From Hyphomonas sp. CY54-11-8 (GTDB lineage Bacteria > Pseudomonadota > Alphaproteobacteria > Caulobacterales > Hyphomonadaceae): 64,000 nucleotides of DNA. The stretch covers positions 51,645 through 115,644 of the forward strand of contig NZ_AWFD01000007.1 of NCBI RefSeq assembly GCF_000682735.1, in the 5' to 3' direction. The position numbers and the translations under genes were made by a program. Shown piece after piece: positions 27,974 to 39,879 of this stretch. The notes under the pieces were generated by a model. The model did no database searches, was not told the origin of the DNA, and worked only from the letters and a program-made list of their open reading frames with translations. Positions within the stretch are counted from its first letter, which is position 1; each line of letters starts with the position of its first letter.

Positions 27974-29259
27974 CACTCGAACCTCAACGCGCTGACCGGA
28001 TCCTGGCGGGAGGCCCACCAGGCCGGGATAAGGGACACACCGGCCGACATGGCGAGGGCATAGAGGCCCGTGCTGAACACGTCGCCCCAGTCGAGGATCG
28101 CCGGCAGGTGCGCGAGCCCGTAAGTCTCCGCGTCAAACACTTTGCCGCCGTCCATGAACAGATTGATGAAGGCTTCAATGGCGCCGATGTTCAGGATGAA
28201 CAGAACGCCGATCGTCATGCCGAGCAGCGCGCCGAGCGTACCGAGCACGGTCCCGACCATCAGGAAAACGCGCAGCACCCCGCCCCGGCCGAGGCCGATG
28301 GTGCGCAGGATCGCGATATCGCGGGTCTTGTTCTTCACCAGCATGACAACGCCGACGATGATGTTCAGCGTGGCGATACCCATGATCACCATGACAAGCA
28401 GGCGAACCATGGTACGCTCCACTTTCAGGGCGTTCAGGTAGGCCGCGCGCTGGCTTTTCCAGTCATACATGCGCACAGCATTGCCGGTGGCGAGCGCTAT
28501 GGCCTGCATCGCCTCCTGCGTCTTGTCCGGATCCTTCAGCCGGATATCCAGCATCTGATAGTGATCCTTGGACTGGAACAGGATCTGCGCCTGGTCCATC
28601 GGCATGAAGATATAAGCCATGTCGAGCTCGACACTTCCAGTGGAGAAGATCTCGCCCACCGTATAGGCCTTCGAGCGTGGCGTGGCGCCCATGACGCTGG
28701 CATTCGTACCGGTGGTGATGATCTCGACCTTATCACCGGGGATGACGCCCAGCCCTTCCCGGCCCGCCGCCAGGAAAGAGCCCATCATAATCGTATTGCC
28801 GCCATTCCTGCCGACTCCGAACCCCGCATCGATGGCGGCCTGCCCATGGTCCTTCAGGAATGCGAGGGTCGACAGGTCCTCGTTGCGCATCGCGCGGACG
28901 ACGGCGCCGGTCTTGCGGCCATTGGCGGTGACGAGGACGTATTCTTCGATATAGGGCGATGCACTCGTGATCCCGGGGATCTCGCGGATCTTGTCGGCAA
29001 GCGCTTCGGCTTCGGCCTCTGTGTACTGATTGACGACCGCATAGACATGCGGCTGGCCGCCCAGCAGCGCGTCCAGCAGCGTCGCGCGAAAACCGCTCAT
29101 GATCGACATGGTGATGATCAGCGCCGCAACAGCAAAGAAGATTCCGACAAAGGAGATGATCGAGATCAGGCTCGCGCCGCCATGCTCACGCTTGGCGCGC
29201 AGGTACCGCCAGGCCAGGGTTCGTTCGAGACGTCCGAATGGCGCAGCGGCCTGACTCAT
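27973..29259 (-). CDS. lolC: Lipoprotein-releasing system permease, LolC/LolE family
   Basis: 428 residues. The first membrane helix follows residue 30 ([20 protein letters not shown]), a large periplasmic domain lies in the middle, and three more helices sit at the C-terminus, including [25 protein letters not shown]. This is the LolC/E (FtsX-like) architecture. Only one permease gene is present, so a homodimer (LolF-like use) is likely, as in other alphaproteobacteria. The start overlaps the proS stop by 4 bases. Confidence 0.9.
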   Translation of the reverse strand: MSQAAAPFGRLERTLAWRYLRAKREHGGASLISIISFVGIFFAVAALIITMSIMSGFRATLLDALLGGQPHVYAVVNQYTEAEAEALADKIREIPGITSASPYIEEYVLVTANGRKTGAVVRAMRNEDLSTLAFLKDHGQAAIDAGFGVGRNGGNTIMMGSFLAAGREGLGVIPGDKVEIITTGTNASVMGATPRSKAYTVGEIFSTGSVELDMAYIFMPMDQAQILFQSKDHYQMLDIRLKDPDKTQEAMQAIALATGNAVRMYDWKSQRAAYLNALKVERTMVRLLVMVIMGIATLNIIVGVVMLVKNKTRDIAILRTIGLGRGGVLRVFLMVGTVLGTLGALLGMTIGVLFILNIGAIEAFINLFMDGGKVFDAETYGLAHLPAILDWGDVFSTGLYALAMSAGVSLIPAWWASRQDPVSALRFE

Positions 29260-30575
29260 GCGGGCGTAACCTTTGCAACGACTTCAGCGAAAGGCAACTC
29301 CACCTTCTCGCCGGTCTTGCGGTTCTTGACTTCAACTATGCCCTTTTCAAGGCCTTTGGGGCCGATCACCAGCTGCCATGGCAGGCCGATGAGATCCATC
29401 CGCGCGAACTTGGCGCCGGCACGGTCATCCGTGTCGTCATACAGCGTGTCGATGCCAGCGGCTTCGAGTTGTTCGTAGAGATCACCACAAGCCTTGTCAC
29501 AGCCTTCGTCACCGACGCGCATGTTGATCAGGCCGACATGGAACGGCGCAACCGATTCCGGCCACACGATGCCGTTGTCGTCATGACAGGCTTCGATGAT
29601 GCCTCCGACAAGGCGAGAGACGCCGATGCCATAGCTGCCCATCTGGACCGGCACCATCTGGCCATCCGGCCCCTGAACCACGGCGTTCATCGGCTTCGAA
29701 TACTTGGTGCCGAAATTGAAGATGTGGCCGACTTCAATGCCGCGCGCGGAGACCTGACGGTCTTGCGGAATGGCGGCGAACGCCGCTTCGTCGTGCATCT
29801 CTTCGGTAGCCGCATAGTATTGCGTGCGTTTTTCCACTTCGCCGGTGAGATCGCCCTCAAAGTCGAGATCCAGCCCCGGCGGCTCCATATCCAGAAGCGT
29901 CTTGTCACAGAAGACGGCGCTTTCACCTGTATCGGCCAGGATAATGAATTCGTGGCTGAGTTCCCCGCCAATCGGGCCGGTGTCGGCGCGCATCGGCACG
30001 GCGGTGAGGCCCATGCGGCTGAATGCGTTCAGGTAAGCACAGAACATCTTGTAGTAGGCGACGCGGGCACCGTCTTCCGTCAGGTCGAAGGAGTAGGCGT
30101 CCTTCATCAGGAATTCGCGGCCCCGCATGACGCCGAAACGCGGACGCACTTCGTCGCGGAACTTCCACTGCTGGTGATACAGGTTCAGCGGCAGCTGCTT
30201 GTAGCTCTTCACATAAGAGCGGAAGACATCGGTGATCAGCTCTTCATTGGTCGGGCCGTAGAGCATGTCCCGGTCGTGCCGGTCCGTGATGCGCAGCATC
30301 TCCTTGCCATAATCGTCGTAACGGCCGGATTCCCGCCAGAGGTCGGCCTGCTGCAGCGTCGGCATGAGGAGCTCGATAGCGCCAGCGCGGTCCATTTCTT
30401 CCCGCACGATCTGTTCGATCTTCTTCAGGACGCGGAAGCCCAGCGGCAGCCAGGTGTAGATGCCTGCCCCGTTCTGGCGCACCATGCCGGTGCGCAGCAT
30501 CAGCTTGTGCGAGACAATGGCCGCATCTGCCGGCGCTTCCTTGGAAACGGGCAGGAAGTATCTGGAAAGCCGCAT
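29256..30575 (-). CDS. proS: Prolyl-tRNA synthetase (short alphaproteobacterial form)
   Basis: 439 residues from the ATG at [10 protein letters not shown]; a start 36 bases upstream would only add a non-conserved leader. Class II synthetase motifs are present: motif 2 around [22 protein letters not shown] (residues ~145-165) and motif 3 around [11 protein letters not shown]. The protein lacks the editing insertion of the long E. coli-type enzyme, as is usual in alphaproteobacteria, where a separate trans-editing factor often compensates. It overlaps lolC by 4 bases. Confidence 0.95.
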   Translation of the reverse strand: MRLSRYFLPVSKEAPADAAIVSHKLMLRTGMVRQNGAGIYTWLPLGFRVLKKIEQIVREEMDRAGAIELLMPTLQQADLWRESGRYDDYGKEMLRITDRHDRDMLYGPTNEELITDVFRSYVKSYKQLPLNLYHQQWKFRDEVRPRFGVMRGREFLMKDAYSFDLTEDGARVAYYKMFCAYLNAFSRMGLTAVPMRADTGPIGGELSHEFIILADTGESAVFCDKTLLDMEPPGLDLDFEGDLTGEVEKRTQYYAATEEMHDEAAFAAIPQDRQVSARGIEVGHIFNFGTKYSKPMNAVVQGPDGQMVPVQMGSYGIGVSRLVGGIIEACHDDNGIVWPESVAPFHVGLINMRVGDEGCDKACGDLYEQLEAAGIDTLYDDTDDRAGAKFARMDLIGLPWQLVIGPKGLEKGIVEVKNRKTGEKVELPFAEVVAKVTPA

Positions 30576-30627
30576 CGAATCCCCGGGGACTTGTTGTAAA
30601 ACGCGGCTCACCTAGCCGCAGGGGCAC

Positions 30628-30861
30628 CTATTGCGCAAGCAGGCGTGGCACGACGACCGCGGCGATTGCCGTGATCACAACCGCCCCCATCGTGGCCCAC
30701 AGCGCTTTTTTGCCAACCATATGGTGCTTGGGCGCTGCTTCTTCGGTTCCCTCAATCGTCGATCCGTCTTCCCACTGGCCTTTGACGCCAATGGGAAGGA
30801 CCGTGAAAAAGCAGACCCACCAGGCGATCGTGAAGACGACCAGCCCACTCATGAATTGCAT
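30628..30861 (-). CDS. Small membrane protein, DUF1467 family
   Basis: 77 residues with two hydrophobic segments (GLVVFTIAWWVCFFTVLP near the N-terminus and ALWATMGAVVITAIAAVVVP near the C-terminus) joined by a charged loop; VLPIGVKGQWEDG is the conserved stretch. The function is unknown. In alphaproteobacteria it regularly sits between mce and proS, as here. The start shares one base with the mce stop (TAATG). Confidence 0.85.
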   Translation of the reverse strand: MQFMSGLVVFTIAWWVCFFTVLPIGVKGQWEDGSTIEGTEEAAPKHHMVGKKALWATMGAVVITAIAAVVVPRLLAQ

Positions 30862-31289
30862 TAGTGAGCGCCTTTCGGGCTTTCCATCAGTTCGATCAGG
30901 ACGCCGTTTGAGTTCTTCGGGTGAACGAAGATGATCATCGTGCCATGGGCGCCTATGCGAGGCTTGCCGAGCACGGTGGCACCGCGTTTGCCCATCTCTT
31001 CGACAGCCTCATTGATGTCGTCCACCTCGAAGCAGACATGGTGCTGGCCGCCCTTCGGGTTCTTCTGGATGAAGTTGTGGATCGGGGACTCTTCGTTCAG
31101 CGGCTCGATCAGCTCGATCTGGCTGTTGGGCAGGTTTACGAAGCAGACTTTCACGCCCTGTTCCGGCATGTCGAAGGGGGTGGTGATGTCCGTCGCGCCG
31201 TAGAGCGTGCGATAGGTTTCGCAGGCTTCTTCCAGGTCCGGCACGGCCACGCCAACATGGTTCAACGGTCCGATCTTGAATTCACTCAT
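30861..31289 (-). CDS. mce: Methylmalonyl-CoA epimerase
   Basis: 142 residues, glyoxalase/VOC fold. It interconverts the (R) and (S) forms of methylmalonyl-CoA for propionate and branched-chain catabolism. The metal ligands are visible: His in LNHVGVAVPD, His in GQHHVCFEV and Glu in GVLIELMES. The mutase genes are not in the window. It lies 5 bases after rnj. Confidence 0.94.
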   Translation of the reverse strand: MSEFKIGPLNHVGVAVPDLEEACETYRTLYGATDITTPFDMPEQGVKVCFVNLPNSQIELIEPLNEESPIHNFIQKNPKGGQHHVCFEVDDINEAVEEMGKRGATVLGKPRIGAHGTMIIFVHPKNSNGVLIELMESPKGAH

Positions 31290-31294
31290 GATAC

Positions 31295-32983
31295 TCAGGT
31301 CCTCAAAACAACGACTTCGATCATCGGGCGCATGCCCCAGGCTGTCTCTGCGGCCTTTCGAAGCGCGCGGCCGATGGCCCGCTCGACCGCATCGTCATCG
31401 AAGCGGTCCTTGCGTTTCATATTGCTGACAGCAATGTCGGCCGCCTCTTCGAGAGTTTCAAGGCTTTCGTCTGCGAGCCGACCGTCAGGCTCTGAAAAGC
31501 CTTTCACGACCACGACGGGCCCATCCATAATGTTGCCGTGTCCGTCGAGCGAGACGCTCGCGAAAACCACACCATTCCACGACAGTTTCCGGCGCTCCTG
31601 AATCCCCTGCGCGCCTTCCGGCACGAGTTGATTGCCATCCAGGAAAAGTCGGCCATTCGGCACTTCGTCGAGAATCTCAGCCGGCCCGGGCGCAAGGCGG
31701 ACAAGGCTGCCATTGCGCGGCGTGATCGCCTCGGACACCTGAAGGGAGCGCGCATAGGCTGCATGCTCCATGATGTGCCGGCGTTCGCCGTGTACGGGCA
31801 CGGAAATGCGCGGCCGCACCCACTGGTACATACGGCGCAGTTCGTCGCGGCACGGATGACCCGATACATGGATCTTCTGCGGAACCATGCGCGGCGTGAT
31901 CACACGGATGCCTTTTTCGGCCAGACCGTTCTGAAGCTCGAAGATGCCTTTCTCGTTCCCAGGGATTTGTCTGGAAGAGAAAATGACCGTGTCGCCTTCC
32001 CGAAGGATCACGTGACGGTGGTCACCGCGCGCGATACGGGACAGGGCTGCCCTCGGCTCACCCTGGCTGCCGGTGCATAGATAGAGGATGTGCTCCGGCG
32101 GGAAATGACCTGCTTCGCTCTCGTCCACGAACTCCAGTTTCGGCGGCAGGATACCGACAGCTTTCGCGGCATTTGTGATCTTGTGCATGCTGCGCCCGAC
32201 GAGGCACACGTGCCGGTCTGCCTGCGTCGCAGCATCAATGATGGACTTCACGCGTGCCACATTGGACGCGAACGTCGTAACGGCGACCGCACCCGTCTTC
32301 TGCTGCGCGATCAGTTCCACAAGTCCCTGACGGACCGTTTCTTCAGATCCGGACTCGCCTTCCTCGAACACGTTCGTGGAATCGCAGACCATGGCGAGCA
32401 CGCCTTCATCGCCAAGTGCGGTCAAACCGGAAATATCCGTTGTCGAACCGATTTGCGGATCCGGGTCGATCTTCCAGTCGCCTGTATGGAGGACCAGGCC
32501 CGCAGGTGTGCGGATGGCCAGCGCGTTGGGCTCAGGAATGGAATGCGTCAGCGTAACGTAGGTCACTTCGAACGGCCCAGCCTGAACCTTGCCGCCCATC
32601 GAGATCACTTTCAGAGCGCCCGTATCGACACCGCGCTCTTCCATCTTGGAACGGACGAGTTCTGCTGTGAACGGTGTCGCATAGATCGGCGCCCTGATGC
32701 CAAGGCGCGGATAGATCAGACCGACGGCACCGATATGATCTTCATGCGCGTGGGTCAGGAAAACGGCGTCGATATGCTCGCCAATCAGATAGTCCGGATC
32801 CGCACAGATCAGGTCAACACCCGGCGTATCGTCGCTGCCGAACGTCACGCCCAGATCCGCCAGGATCCAGCGGCGCGCTTCCGGCGGGCCGAACCCGTAG
32901 GCATTGAGGTTCATGCCGATTTCGCCGCAACCGCCAAGTGGCAGGAAGACGAGTTCGTCCCGGGAGGAAGCTTTATCGGGCAT
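31295..32983 (-). CDS. rnj: Ribonuclease J
   Basis: 562 residues. Metallo-beta-lactamase / beta-CASP ribonuclease with 5'-exonuclease and endonuclease activity on RNA. The zinc motif HAHEDH is at 78-83, followed by the beta-CASP domain (STNVFEEGESGSEE region) and the IHVSGHPCRDEL motif in the second half. In alphaproteobacteria it takes part in rRNA maturation and mRNA decay. It lies in the same run as coaX and birA, 6 bases after coaX. Confidence 0.95.
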   Translation of the reverse strand: MPDKASSRDELVFLPLGGCGEIGMNLNAYGFGPPEARRWILADLGVTFGSDDTPGVDLICADPDYLIGEHIDAVFLTHAHEDHIGAVGLIYPRLGIRAPIYATPFTAELVRSKMEERGVDTGALKVISMGGKVQAGPFEVTYVTLTHSIPEPNALAIRTPAGLVLHTGDWKIDPDPQIGSTTDISGLTALGDEGVLAMVCDSTNVFEEGESGSEETVRQGLVELIAQQKTGAVAVTTFASNVARVKSIIDAATQADRHVCLVGRSMHKITNAAKAVGILPPKLEFVDESEAGHFPPEHILYLCTGSQGEPRAALSRIARGDHRHVILREGDTVIFSSRQIPGNEKGIFELQNGLAEKGIRVITPRMVPQKIHVSGHPCRDELRRMYQWVRPRISVPVHGERRHIMEHAAYARSLQVSEAITPRNGSLVRLAPGPAEILDEVPNGRLFLDGNQLVPEGAQGIQERRKLSWNGVVFASVSLDGHGNIMDGPVVVVKGFSEPDGRLADESLETLEEAADIAVSNMKRKDRFDDDAVERAIGRALRKAAETAWGMRPMIEVVVLRT

Positions 32984-32989
32984 GAGGTC

Positions 32990-33757
32990 CTATTTGTTCA
33001 GACGATAGATTTCCAGGAGGCCCCGAATGAGGAGGTCCTGGTCGTAATGATCGATTGTCTCGCTGGCGCCTTCGAACAGGGAAGCCACACCGCCGGTGGC
33101 AACAACGCTCATCGGTTTGCCGTACTCTTCCTTGATCCGGTTCACGAGCCCGTCGATCAGGTCGATATAACCCCAGAACACGCCGGACTGCATGGCCGAG
33201 ATGGTATCCTGTCCGATCACCTGCGGGGGGCGCTGGATCGCGATGCGCGGCAGCTGCGCAGCGGCATCGTGCAGTGCCTTCACGGACAAGTTGATCCCCG
33301 GAGAAATGATGCCGCCTTCAAACGCGCCATCCTCCGCGACGACATCGAACGTTGTGGCGGTGCCACTGTCGATCACGATCAGATTGCCCGGATATTGCTT
33401 ATGTGCGCCAAGCGCGCTGACGATCCGGTCGGCCCCCACCTGCTCCGGCCGTTTGATGCGGATTTCCATACCCGTCTTCAGGCTCGGGTCGCCGATAAAC
33501 ATCGGCTCCACATGCAGGTAGCGGCGGGCAAGGTTGCGGAAGTTGAATACGGCTTGAGGCACAACGGTCGAGATCACGCAGCCATTGATCAGGCTGAGAT
33601 CGGCCCCGTGCATGTCCGCCAGCCGCCACAGCCAGGCGGCGTGGTCGTCTGCAGTCTTTGTCGGGTCGGTAGCACTACGCCACTGGTTCACCCATGCATT
33701 TCCGTCATGGATACCGAAGACCGTATTCGTGTTGCCAACGTCGATAGCGAGCAGCAT
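32990..33757 (-). CDS. coaX: Type III pantothenate kinase
   Basis: 255 residues. It phosphorylates pantothenate, the first step of coenzyme A synthesis; the type III enzyme has an acetate-kinase-like fold and escapes CoA feedback. [15 protein letters not shown] at the N-terminus, [11 protein letters not shown] and [13 protein letters not shown] are diagnostic. It is 5 bases after birA. Confidence 0.96.
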   Translation of the reverse strand: MLLAIDVGNTNTVFGIHDGNAWVNQWRSATDPTKTADDHAAWLWRLADMHGADLSLINGCVISTVVPQAVFNFRNLARRYLHVEPMFIGDPSLKTGMEIRIKRPEQVGADRIVSALGAHKQYPGNLIVIDSGTATTFDVVAEDGAFEGGIISPGINLSVKALHDAAAQLPRIAIQRPPQVIGQDTISAMQSGVFWGYIDLIDGLVNRIKEEYGKPMSVVATGGVASLFEGASETIDHYDQDLLIRGLLEIYRLNK

Positions 33758-33762
33758 CCGCG

Positions 33763-34500
33763 TCAGACCTCTCCAATAAGATGTACATCGCCGGCCCTTA
33801 TGGTCTGTCGCGATCCATCCGGCAATCTGAGGATCAGCCCCCCATCTGCAGCCATGTCCTCGAACACGCCTTCGACCGGCACACCGCCAGGCGAGACCCG
33901 CACCATACTGCCCAGCCCCTCGGCGCGCTTCAGCCAGTCGGTCCGTACTGGTCCGAAGCCCTCTCGCGCCTGCGCCAGCCGGGTCATGAAATGGCGGGTC
34001 AGGGAACCAAATACTTCAATATGATCAAGGTCTTTCTGGCCTGACAGCTCCGCAAGACAAGTCGCTGCCTGCCCGGCCTCAGGCGGCACCTGAGCCACGT
34101 TCACGCCCATGCCCGCGATGACCCAGAGCCCCTGCTCGTCCTGCCCGGTTTCGATCAGGATGCCAGATAGTTTGGCTTTGTTCACACGTACGTCATTGGG
34201 CCATTTGACGCGCACATCCGCGCCCGGCGCATATTCCAGCGCGGTGTCGCTGACCGCGAGCGCCGCCGCAAATGGAATACGAGACGCGACCTGGATGCCA
34301 CCCGGTTCGCGGAACAGCGCCGAAGTGAAGATGTTGCCTTTGGGCGAGGCCCAGTTGCGCTGCAGCCTGCCCCGACCCGCCGTTTGTTCGTCTGCCAGGA
34401 TCCAGCAATTCTCAAACGCGCCGGTCTGGGCCCGCCGCCGGGCCTCAGTGTTGGTGCTGTCTATCGTATCGAAGCGATGGACGGGCCAGGCTTGGTTCAA
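33763..34500 (-). CDS. birA: Biotin--[acetyl-CoA-carboxylase] ligase (catalytic domain only)
   Basis: 245 residues from a TTG that overlaps the nuoN stop as TTGA; a GTG at 34533 would add 11 residues with no family resemblance. It activates biotin to biotinyl-AMP and attaches it to carboxylase carrier domains. [25 protein letters not shown] and VKWPNDV are the family motifs. There is no N-terminal helix-turn-helix, so it is not the repressor form found in E. coli. Confidence 0.94.
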   Translation of the reverse strand: MNQAWPVHRFDTIDSTNTEARRRAQTGAFENCWILADEQTAGRGRLQRNWASPKGNIFTSALFREPGGIQVASRIPFAAALAVSDTALEYAPGADVRVKWPNDVRVNKAKLSGILIETGQDEQGLWVIAGMGVNVAQVPPEAGQAATCLAELSGQKDLDHIEVFGSLTRHFMTRLAQAREGFGPVRTDWLKRAEGLGSMVRVSPGGVPVEGVFEDMAADGGLILRLPDGSRQTIRAGDVHLIGEV

Positions 34501-35921
34501 GCCGTGATCCCCAGCGCGGCCTGATCTGTCCACCCGCTCAGCAGGAAGAAGAAGATCATGAACACGATCACGAACAGGGACGAAGCCAGCACGACCAGCG
34601 AGACGGAGCCATCGATGGCTTCAAAGCGTTCTGTCGGCTCATCGAACCACATGATCTTGATCAGGCGCAGATAGTAGCCAAGCGACACGACCGAAGCGAG
34701 CACGAGGATGATCGCCAGCGGGTAGAGCCCTGCACTGACACCTGCTTCCAGAACGACCCATTTGCCGAGGAACCCGCCGAACGGCGGCAGGCCGGCTACG
34801 GACCAGATCAGGACCGACAGCGCGATGGCAAGCAATGGGCGCTTGCTCATAAGGCCGCCCAGCTCGGAAATGCCTTCAACCATGCCGCCCTGACGGCGCA
34901 TCGAAAGCACAGCCGCAAACAGGCCAAGCGAAGAAACCACATAGAGCGTCATGAAGGTCAGCAACGGACCGGCGCCAAGCTCCTTGCCCGCGGCCACGGC
35001 GACCAGCGCATAGCCAACATTGGCGATCGAGGAATAGCCCAGCAGGCGTTTGATATTGGTCTGCGTCAGGCCACCGAAGGCGCCGATCAGCATGGACAGG
35101 CCGGCGATGATCGCAATGATCAGCTGCCACTGGTCCATCGCATCGCCGAAGACCTGAAACATCACATTGGCGAACACAACCATGGCAGCCATCTTCGGCG
35201 CGGCACCGAAGAATGCACCGACCGGTGTCGGGGCACCTTCATAGACATCCGGTGTCCAGACGTGCATCGGGGCTGCCGAGACCTTGAAGGCCAGGCCGAC
35301 GATCATCAGAACCATGCCGAACATCAGACCAACAGAGAGATCCGCCGCGGCGATGCCTGCATAGAAGGTCGTGCCGGAGAAGCCGTAGACCAGCGATGCG
35401 CCGTAGAGCAGCATACCGGAGGCCAGCGAGCCGAGGATGACATATTTCAGGCCCGCTTCCGAAGAGCGCGCGGAATCGCGATGGAACGCGGCGAGCACAT
35501 AGGACGAAAGGCTGAGCGTCTCGATACCCATATAGAGCGTCATCAGGTTCGACGCAGACAGGATGATGCCCATGCCGAGCGAGGCAAAGATCGTCAGCAA
35601 CGCATATTCATAGCGGGCCGTCTCGTGACGCTTCAGGAAGCCTTCTGACATCACAAGCGCAAGTCCGCCCACAATGAACGAAACGATCTTGGCGAAGTTC
35701 ACGAACGTGTTGGTTTCTACAAGGCCGTTGAAGGCTTCGCCGCCCTGATAGGTCAAAGCCGCGATACCAGCGGCAACGAACAGGACGAGCGCCCCGAACT
35801 TGAACGACAATCCGTTAAAGCTGTCCTTGAGCAGCGCACCGAGCAGCACGCCCAGCAGGCCTGTGGCGGCGAGCCAGAGTTCCGGCCCGATCGCCAGGGT
35901 CATGGCAGTGAAGTCGAGCAT
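34497..35921 (-). CDS. nuoN: NADH-quinone oxidoreductase subunit N
   Basis: 474 residues, about 14 membrane helices. Antiporter-like proton-pumping subunit of complex I. Conserved lysines occur within helices (for example [21 protein letters not shown] and [14 protein letters not shown]). It is the last nuo gene, and its stop overlaps the birA start. Confidence 0.97.
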   Translation of the reverse strand: MLDFTAMTLAIGPELWLAATGLLGVLLGALLKDSFNGLSFKFGALVLFVAAGIAALTYQGGEAFNGLVETNTFVNFAKIVSFIVGGLALVMSEGFLKRHETARYEYALLTIFASLGMGIILSASNLMTLYMGIETLSLSSYVLAAFHRDSARSSEAGLKYVILGSLASGMLLYGASLVYGFSGTTFYAGIAAADLSVGLMFGMVLMIVGLAFKVSAAPMHVWTPDVYEGAPTPVGAFFGAAPKMAAMVVFANVMFQVFGDAMDQWQLIIAIIAGLSMLIGAFGGLTQTNIKRLLGYSSIANVGYALVAVAAGKELGAGPLLTFMTLYVVSSLGLFAAVLSMRRQGGMVEGISELGGLMSKRPLLAIALSVLIWSVAGLPPFGGFLGKWVVLEAGVSAGLYPLAIILVLASVVSLGYYLRLIKIMWFDEPTERFEAIDGSVSLVVLASSLFVIVFMIFFFLLSGWTDQAALGITA

Positions 35922-35927
35922 GGGCGA

Positions 35928-37424
35928 TCAGCCTCCGGCCATCAGCGAGAGGATGCTCTGGGTAGCGCCCTCGGTCAGGTTAAAGATCAGGTTGGGCGCG
36001 ACGCCGAACAGCAGCGTCAGCAGCGCCAACGGAACGATAGTAACGAGTTCGATCCGGTTCATGTCCTTGAGTTCATTCAGCTCCGGATTGGTGATCTGGC
36101 CGAACACGGTGCGCCGGTAGAGCGTCAGCATGTAGACAGCCGAGAAAATGACGCCCAGCGCAGCGCCAGCTGCCGCCCAGGTCGAAGCCTGGAAGCCGCC
36201 GACCATGGTGAGGATCTCACCGATGAAGCCCGACGTGCCCGGCAGGCCGACATTCGCCATCGTGAACAGCATGAACAGGGTCGCATAGACCGGCATCCGG
36301 TGAACGAGGCCGCCATAGGCCGCGATCTCGCGGGTGTGCATGCGGTCGTAGACGACGCCGACGATCAGGAAGAGCGCGCCGGAGATGAAGCCGTGGCTGA
36401 TCATCTGGAAGATCGCGCCCTGCACACCGATTTCGGTGAAAGAGAAAACGCCAAGCGTCACGAAGCCCATATGCGCGACAGACGAGTAAGCGATCAGCTT
36501 CTTCATGTCTGTCTGGCGCCACGCGACCAGCGATGTGTAGACGATGGCAACAACAGCCAGTGCGAACATGGCCGGCTGGAACAGCTGGCTCGCATCCGGG
36601 AACATCGGCAGCGAGAAGCGCAGGAAGCCGTAGCCGCCCATCTTCAGCAGGACACCTGCCAGGATGACCGAACCCGCCGTCGGCGCCTGAACGTGCGCAT
36701 CTGGAAGCCATGTGTGGACCGGCCACATCGGCAGCTTCACCGCGAAGGACGCCATGAAGGCCAGCCATAGCCAGGTCTGGACATGCGGATCAAAGGCGAA
36801 CTTCTCAAGCACTTCAAAGTCGGAGCTGCCGGCCGTGATGTACATGTATACAACCGCGACCAGCATCAGGAGCGAGCCAAGCAGCGTGTAGAGGAAGAAC
36901 TTGAACGCGGCGTAGATCTTGTCCTTGCCACCCCAGATACCAATGATCAGGAACATCGGGATCAGGCCGGCTTCGAAGAAGATGTAGAACAGGACCAGGT
37001 CGAGTGCGGTGAACACGCCGATCATGAAGGTCTCGAGCACCAGGAAGGCAACGACATATTCCGTCACCCGCGTGTGGATCGAATTCCAGCTGGCCAGAAG
37101 GCAAATCGGCGTAAGGAACGTCGTCAGCAGGATCAGCGGCAGTGACAGGCCATCAATGCCCAGCTTGTAGCTGATCGACTGATACCAGACATGCTGTTCA
37201 ACCAGCTGATAGCCCGGCGTCGACGGATCGTAATAGAAGAACGCCGCCAGCGAAACGAGGAAGGTCGCGCCGGAAATGACGAGGCCAGCCAGAAGCGCGG
37301 TGCGCCCCTCATTGGCGGACTCGGACGAGCTGCTGCCAGCCGTCGCTGCGCGCACGGCCATGATGATCAGTGCGCCAACCAGCGGCAGGAAGGTCAGCGC
37401 CGATAGAATGGGAAAACCGCCCAT
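35928..37424 (-). CDS. nuoM: NADH-quinone oxidoreductase subunit M
   Basis: 498 residues from the ATG that shares one base with the nuoL stop (TAATG). Antiporter-like proton-pumping subunit. [20 protein letters not shown] and [17 protein letters not shown] are the typical channel segments, and the conserved helix-5 glutamate region ([18 protein letters not shown]) is present. Confidence 0.97.
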   Translation of the reverse strand: MGGFPILSALTFLPLVGALIIMAVRAATAGSSSSESANEGRTALLAGLVISGATFLVSLAAFFYYDPSTPGYQLVEQHVWYQSISYKLGIDGLSLPLILLTTFLTPICLLASWNSIHTRVTEYVVAFLVLETFMIGVFTALDLVLFYIFFEAGLIPMFLIIGIWGGKDKIYAAFKFFLYTLLGSLLMLVAVVYMYITAGSSDFEVLEKFAFDPHVQTWLWLAFMASFAVKLPMWPVHTWLPDAHVQAPTAGSVILAGVLLKMGGYGFLRFSLPMFPDASQLFQPAMFALAVVAIVYTSLVAWRQTDMKKLIAYSSVAHMGFVTLGVFSFTEIGVQGAIFQMISHGFISGALFLIVGVVYDRMHTREIAAYGGLVHRMPVYATLFMLFTMANVGLPGTSGFIGEILTMVGGFQASTWAAAGAALGVIFSAVYMLTLYRRTVFGQITNPELNELKDMNRIELVTIVPLALLTLLFGVAPNLIFNLTEGATQSILSLMAGG

Positions 37425-39559
37425 TAGTTTGCCCCTCCGGCGTTCAGCCACATAAGCGCCCCGAAGACGAGAGCTGCGCCAATGATTACAAATGCATAGT
37501 GATACAGGCGGCCGGTATGCATGGCCGACAGGCGACGGGCACTGAACAGGGTCAGCGCAGTCATGCCGTCAGCGCCAACACCGTCGATGACCTTCTTGTC
37601 AGCTTTCCAGAAGATGTTGCCGAGGAAGGCCGCGCCACGCACCAGCGTCGCGTTGTAGATCTCGTCGAAGTACCACTTGTTGTAGAACAGCGAGTAAAGC
37701 GGGCCACCAGTGTCGGCGATGCGCTTGCCCACGCCGCGATTGAAGAAATAGGTCATCGTGGCCAGCAAGAAGCCGCCCAGCGTCACGATCAGCGGCGCGT
37801 AGATCACCCATTCCGGCACTTCGTGGCGGGCATGGAGGACATGGTTCTCCGAGGCGCGATAGATCGCACCGGCCCAGAAGGCTTCGTTCGAATGGTCGAC
37901 GAAGTAATCATAGAAGAAGAAGCCCGCGAAAATCGCACCCAGGCTGAGCAGGCCGAGCGGGATGAGCATGACCATAGGGCTCTCATGCGGCGTGTGATCG
38001 TGGTCGTGTCCATGATCGTCGTGCGCATGGTCATCATGAGCGTCCTGTGCCGCATGAGCGTGATCATCATGAGCACTTTCCGAAGCCCTCGGTCCGTGGA
38101 ACGTCATGTAGATGAGGCGCCAGGAATAGAAGCTGGTCAGGAAGGCCGCGACGATACCGAACCAGAAAGCCATCTGGCCGAAGGCAACGTGTTCGACACC
38201 GCCCGCAAAGGCGCTCTCCAGGATCGCATCCTTCGAGAAGAACCCGGCGAAACCAAGCTTCGTGTGCGGAACACCGAGACCGATGATAGCAATCGTACCG
38301 ACCATCATGGCTGCGTAGGTCAGCGGCATGAACTTGGCGAGGCCACCCATTTTCCGCATGTCCTGCTCATGGTGCATGCCATGGATCACCGAACCTGCGC
38401 CGAGGAACAGGAGGGCCTTGAAGAAGGCGTGCGTGAAGAGGTGGAACATCGCCGCCTCATAGGCGCCGACACCTGCCGCGAAGAACATGTAACCGAGCTG
38501 CGAACAGGTCGAATATGCGATGACGCGCTTGATGTCGTTCTGCGCCATGCCGACGGTTGCGGCGTAGAGAGCGGTGACGGCGCCGACCACCGTGATCATG
38601 CCGGCCGCCACGAGCGTGTATTCGTACAACGGCGAGAGGAGGCAGACGAGGTAGACGCCCGCGGTCACCATGGTTGCGGCGTGGATCAGGGCGGAAACCG
38701 GCGTCGGGCCTTCCATGGCGTCCGGCAGCCAGACGTGCAGGAAGAACTGGGCCGACTTGCCCATCGCGCCGATGAACAGCAGCACGCCGATCACTTCGAC
38801 CGCCCAGACACGGTAGCCGAGGAAGTTCATGATGACTTCGCGCGCTGGCGCCGGATCTGCAAAGGCAATCGGGGTCACCATGGCGTTCTCGCGCAGCGCT
38901 TCCATGAAGGGCGCGAACTCAACCGTGCCGTAGATGCAGAACACAGCCATGATGCCAAGCGCGAGGCCAAAGTCGCCGACACGGTTGGTGACGAAGGCCT
39001 TGATTGAGGCGTCGTTCGGCGCCTTGTTCTGGTACCAGAAGCCGATCAGCAGATAGGATGCGAGGCCCACACCTTCCCAGCCGAAGAAAAGCTGGATGAA
39101 GTTGTCAGCGGTCACCAGCATCAGCATAGCGAAGGTGAAGAGCGACAGGTAAGCGAAGAAGCGCGCCTTGTGCGGCTCCTCGCTCATATATCCCCAGGAA
39201 TAGAGGTGCACGAGGCCGGACACGCCGGTGATCACCGCCATCATGACGATGGACAGCGTGTCGACACGGATGGCCCAGTCAGCCTGGAAGTCGCCAACAT
39301 GGATCCACGGCATCAGCGTGATGATGTGCTGCGTCACGGCATGGCCATGTTCGGCGGCACCATGGGCATCGCCGCCATGACCACCCACTCCGGCGGCATA
39401 GGCGAACAGCTGGAAAAGCGACAGGGCACCCGCCGTCAGCACAACGCCGGTGGTGGCGTACATGACGATCTTGTCGCCGATAATCTTGTGGAACAGACCC
39501 GTCAGCGCCACGAGGCCGGGCGCAAGGACGATGAAAAGGAGAAGCGCGTCAGAAAGCAT
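37424..39559 (-). CDS. nuoL: NADH-quinone oxidoreductase subunit L
   Basis: 711 residues; the largest antiporter-like subunit, with the long lateral helix at the C-terminus. [41 protein letters not shown] and [14 protein letters not shown] are characteristic. A His/Asp-rich loop of about 30 residues (near 495-525, with 11 His) lies between two late helices. It ends TAA overlapping the nuoM ATG. Confidence 0.97.
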   Translation of the reverse strand: MLSDALLLFIVLAPGLVALTGLFHKIIGDKIVMYATTGVVLTAGALSLFQLFAYAAGVGGHGGDAHGAAEHGHAVTQHIITLMPWIHVGDFQADWAIRVDTLSIVMMAVITGVSGLVHLYSWGYMSEEPHKARFFAYLSLFTFAMLMLVTADNFIQLFFGWEGVGLASYLLIGFWYQNKAPNDASIKAFVTNRVGDFGLALGIMAVFCIYGTVEFAPFMEALRENAMVTPIAFADPAPAREVIMNFLGYRVWAVEVIGVLLFIGAMGKSAQFFLHVWLPDAMEGPTPVSALIHAATMVTAGVYLVCLLSPLYEYTLVAAGMITVVGAVTALYAATVGMAQNDIKRVIAYSTCSQLGYMFFAAGVGAYEAAMFHLFTHAFFKALLFLGAGSVIHGMHHEQDMRKMGGLAKFMPLTYAAMMVGTIAIIGLGVPHTKLGFAGFFSKDAILESAFAGGVEHVAFGQMAFWFGIVAAFLTSFYSWRLIYMTFHGPRASESAHDDHAHAAQDAHDDHAHDDHGHDHDHTPHESPMVMLIPLGLLSLGAIFAGFFFYDYFVDHSNEAFWAGAIYRASENHVLHARHEVPEWVIYAPLIVTLGGFLLATMTYFFNRGVGKRIADTGGPLYSLFYNKWYFDEIYNATLVRGAAFLGNIFWKADKKVIDGVGADGMTALTLFSARRLSAMHTGRLYHYAFVIIGAALVFGALMWLNAGGAN

Positions 39560-39565
39560 ACCGTC

Positions 39566-39874
39566 CTAGCCCTTCATCAGGTCTACGTTCTCGACCGAGA
39601 TATCTCTGCGGTTCCGGAAGTAGACGACCAGGATGGCAAGACCGACGGCAGCCTCAGCGGCAGCAACCGTCAACACAAGCATGGCGAAGATCTGTCCGGC
39701 GATTGTACCGGAGAAGACCGAGAAGGCGACCAGGTTAAGGTTCACCGAAAGCAGGATCAGCTCGATCGCCATCAGGATGACGATGATATTTTTCCGGTTC
39801 ACGAAGATACCCACCACCCCGATCGTAAACAGGGCGGCCGACACCGCGAGATAATGGGAAAGCCCGAGTTCCAT
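39566..39874 (-). CDS. nuoK: NADH-quinone oxidoreductase subunit K
   Basis: 102 residues, three membrane helices, normal length. The two conserved membrane glutamates lie in [13 protein letters not shown] and [13 protein letters not shown]. Six bases separate it from nuoL. Confidence 0.97.
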   Translation of the reverse strand: MELGLSHYLAVSAALFTIGVVGIFVNRKNIIVILMAIELILLSVNLNLVAFSVFSGTIAGQIFAMLVLTVAAAEAAVGLAILVVYFRNRRDISVENVDLMKG

Positions 39875-39879
39875 AGGTA

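Noticed and set aside
32090..34024. 644-codon plus-strand open frame across rnj, coaX and birA
   Set aside because: It spans three well-supported minus-strand genes and has no motif of its own.
37370..39007. 545-codon plus-strand open frame antisense to nuoL and nuoM
   Set aside because: Its charged Glu/His/Arg-rich product is the mirror of hydrophobic membrane codons and of the His-rich loop.
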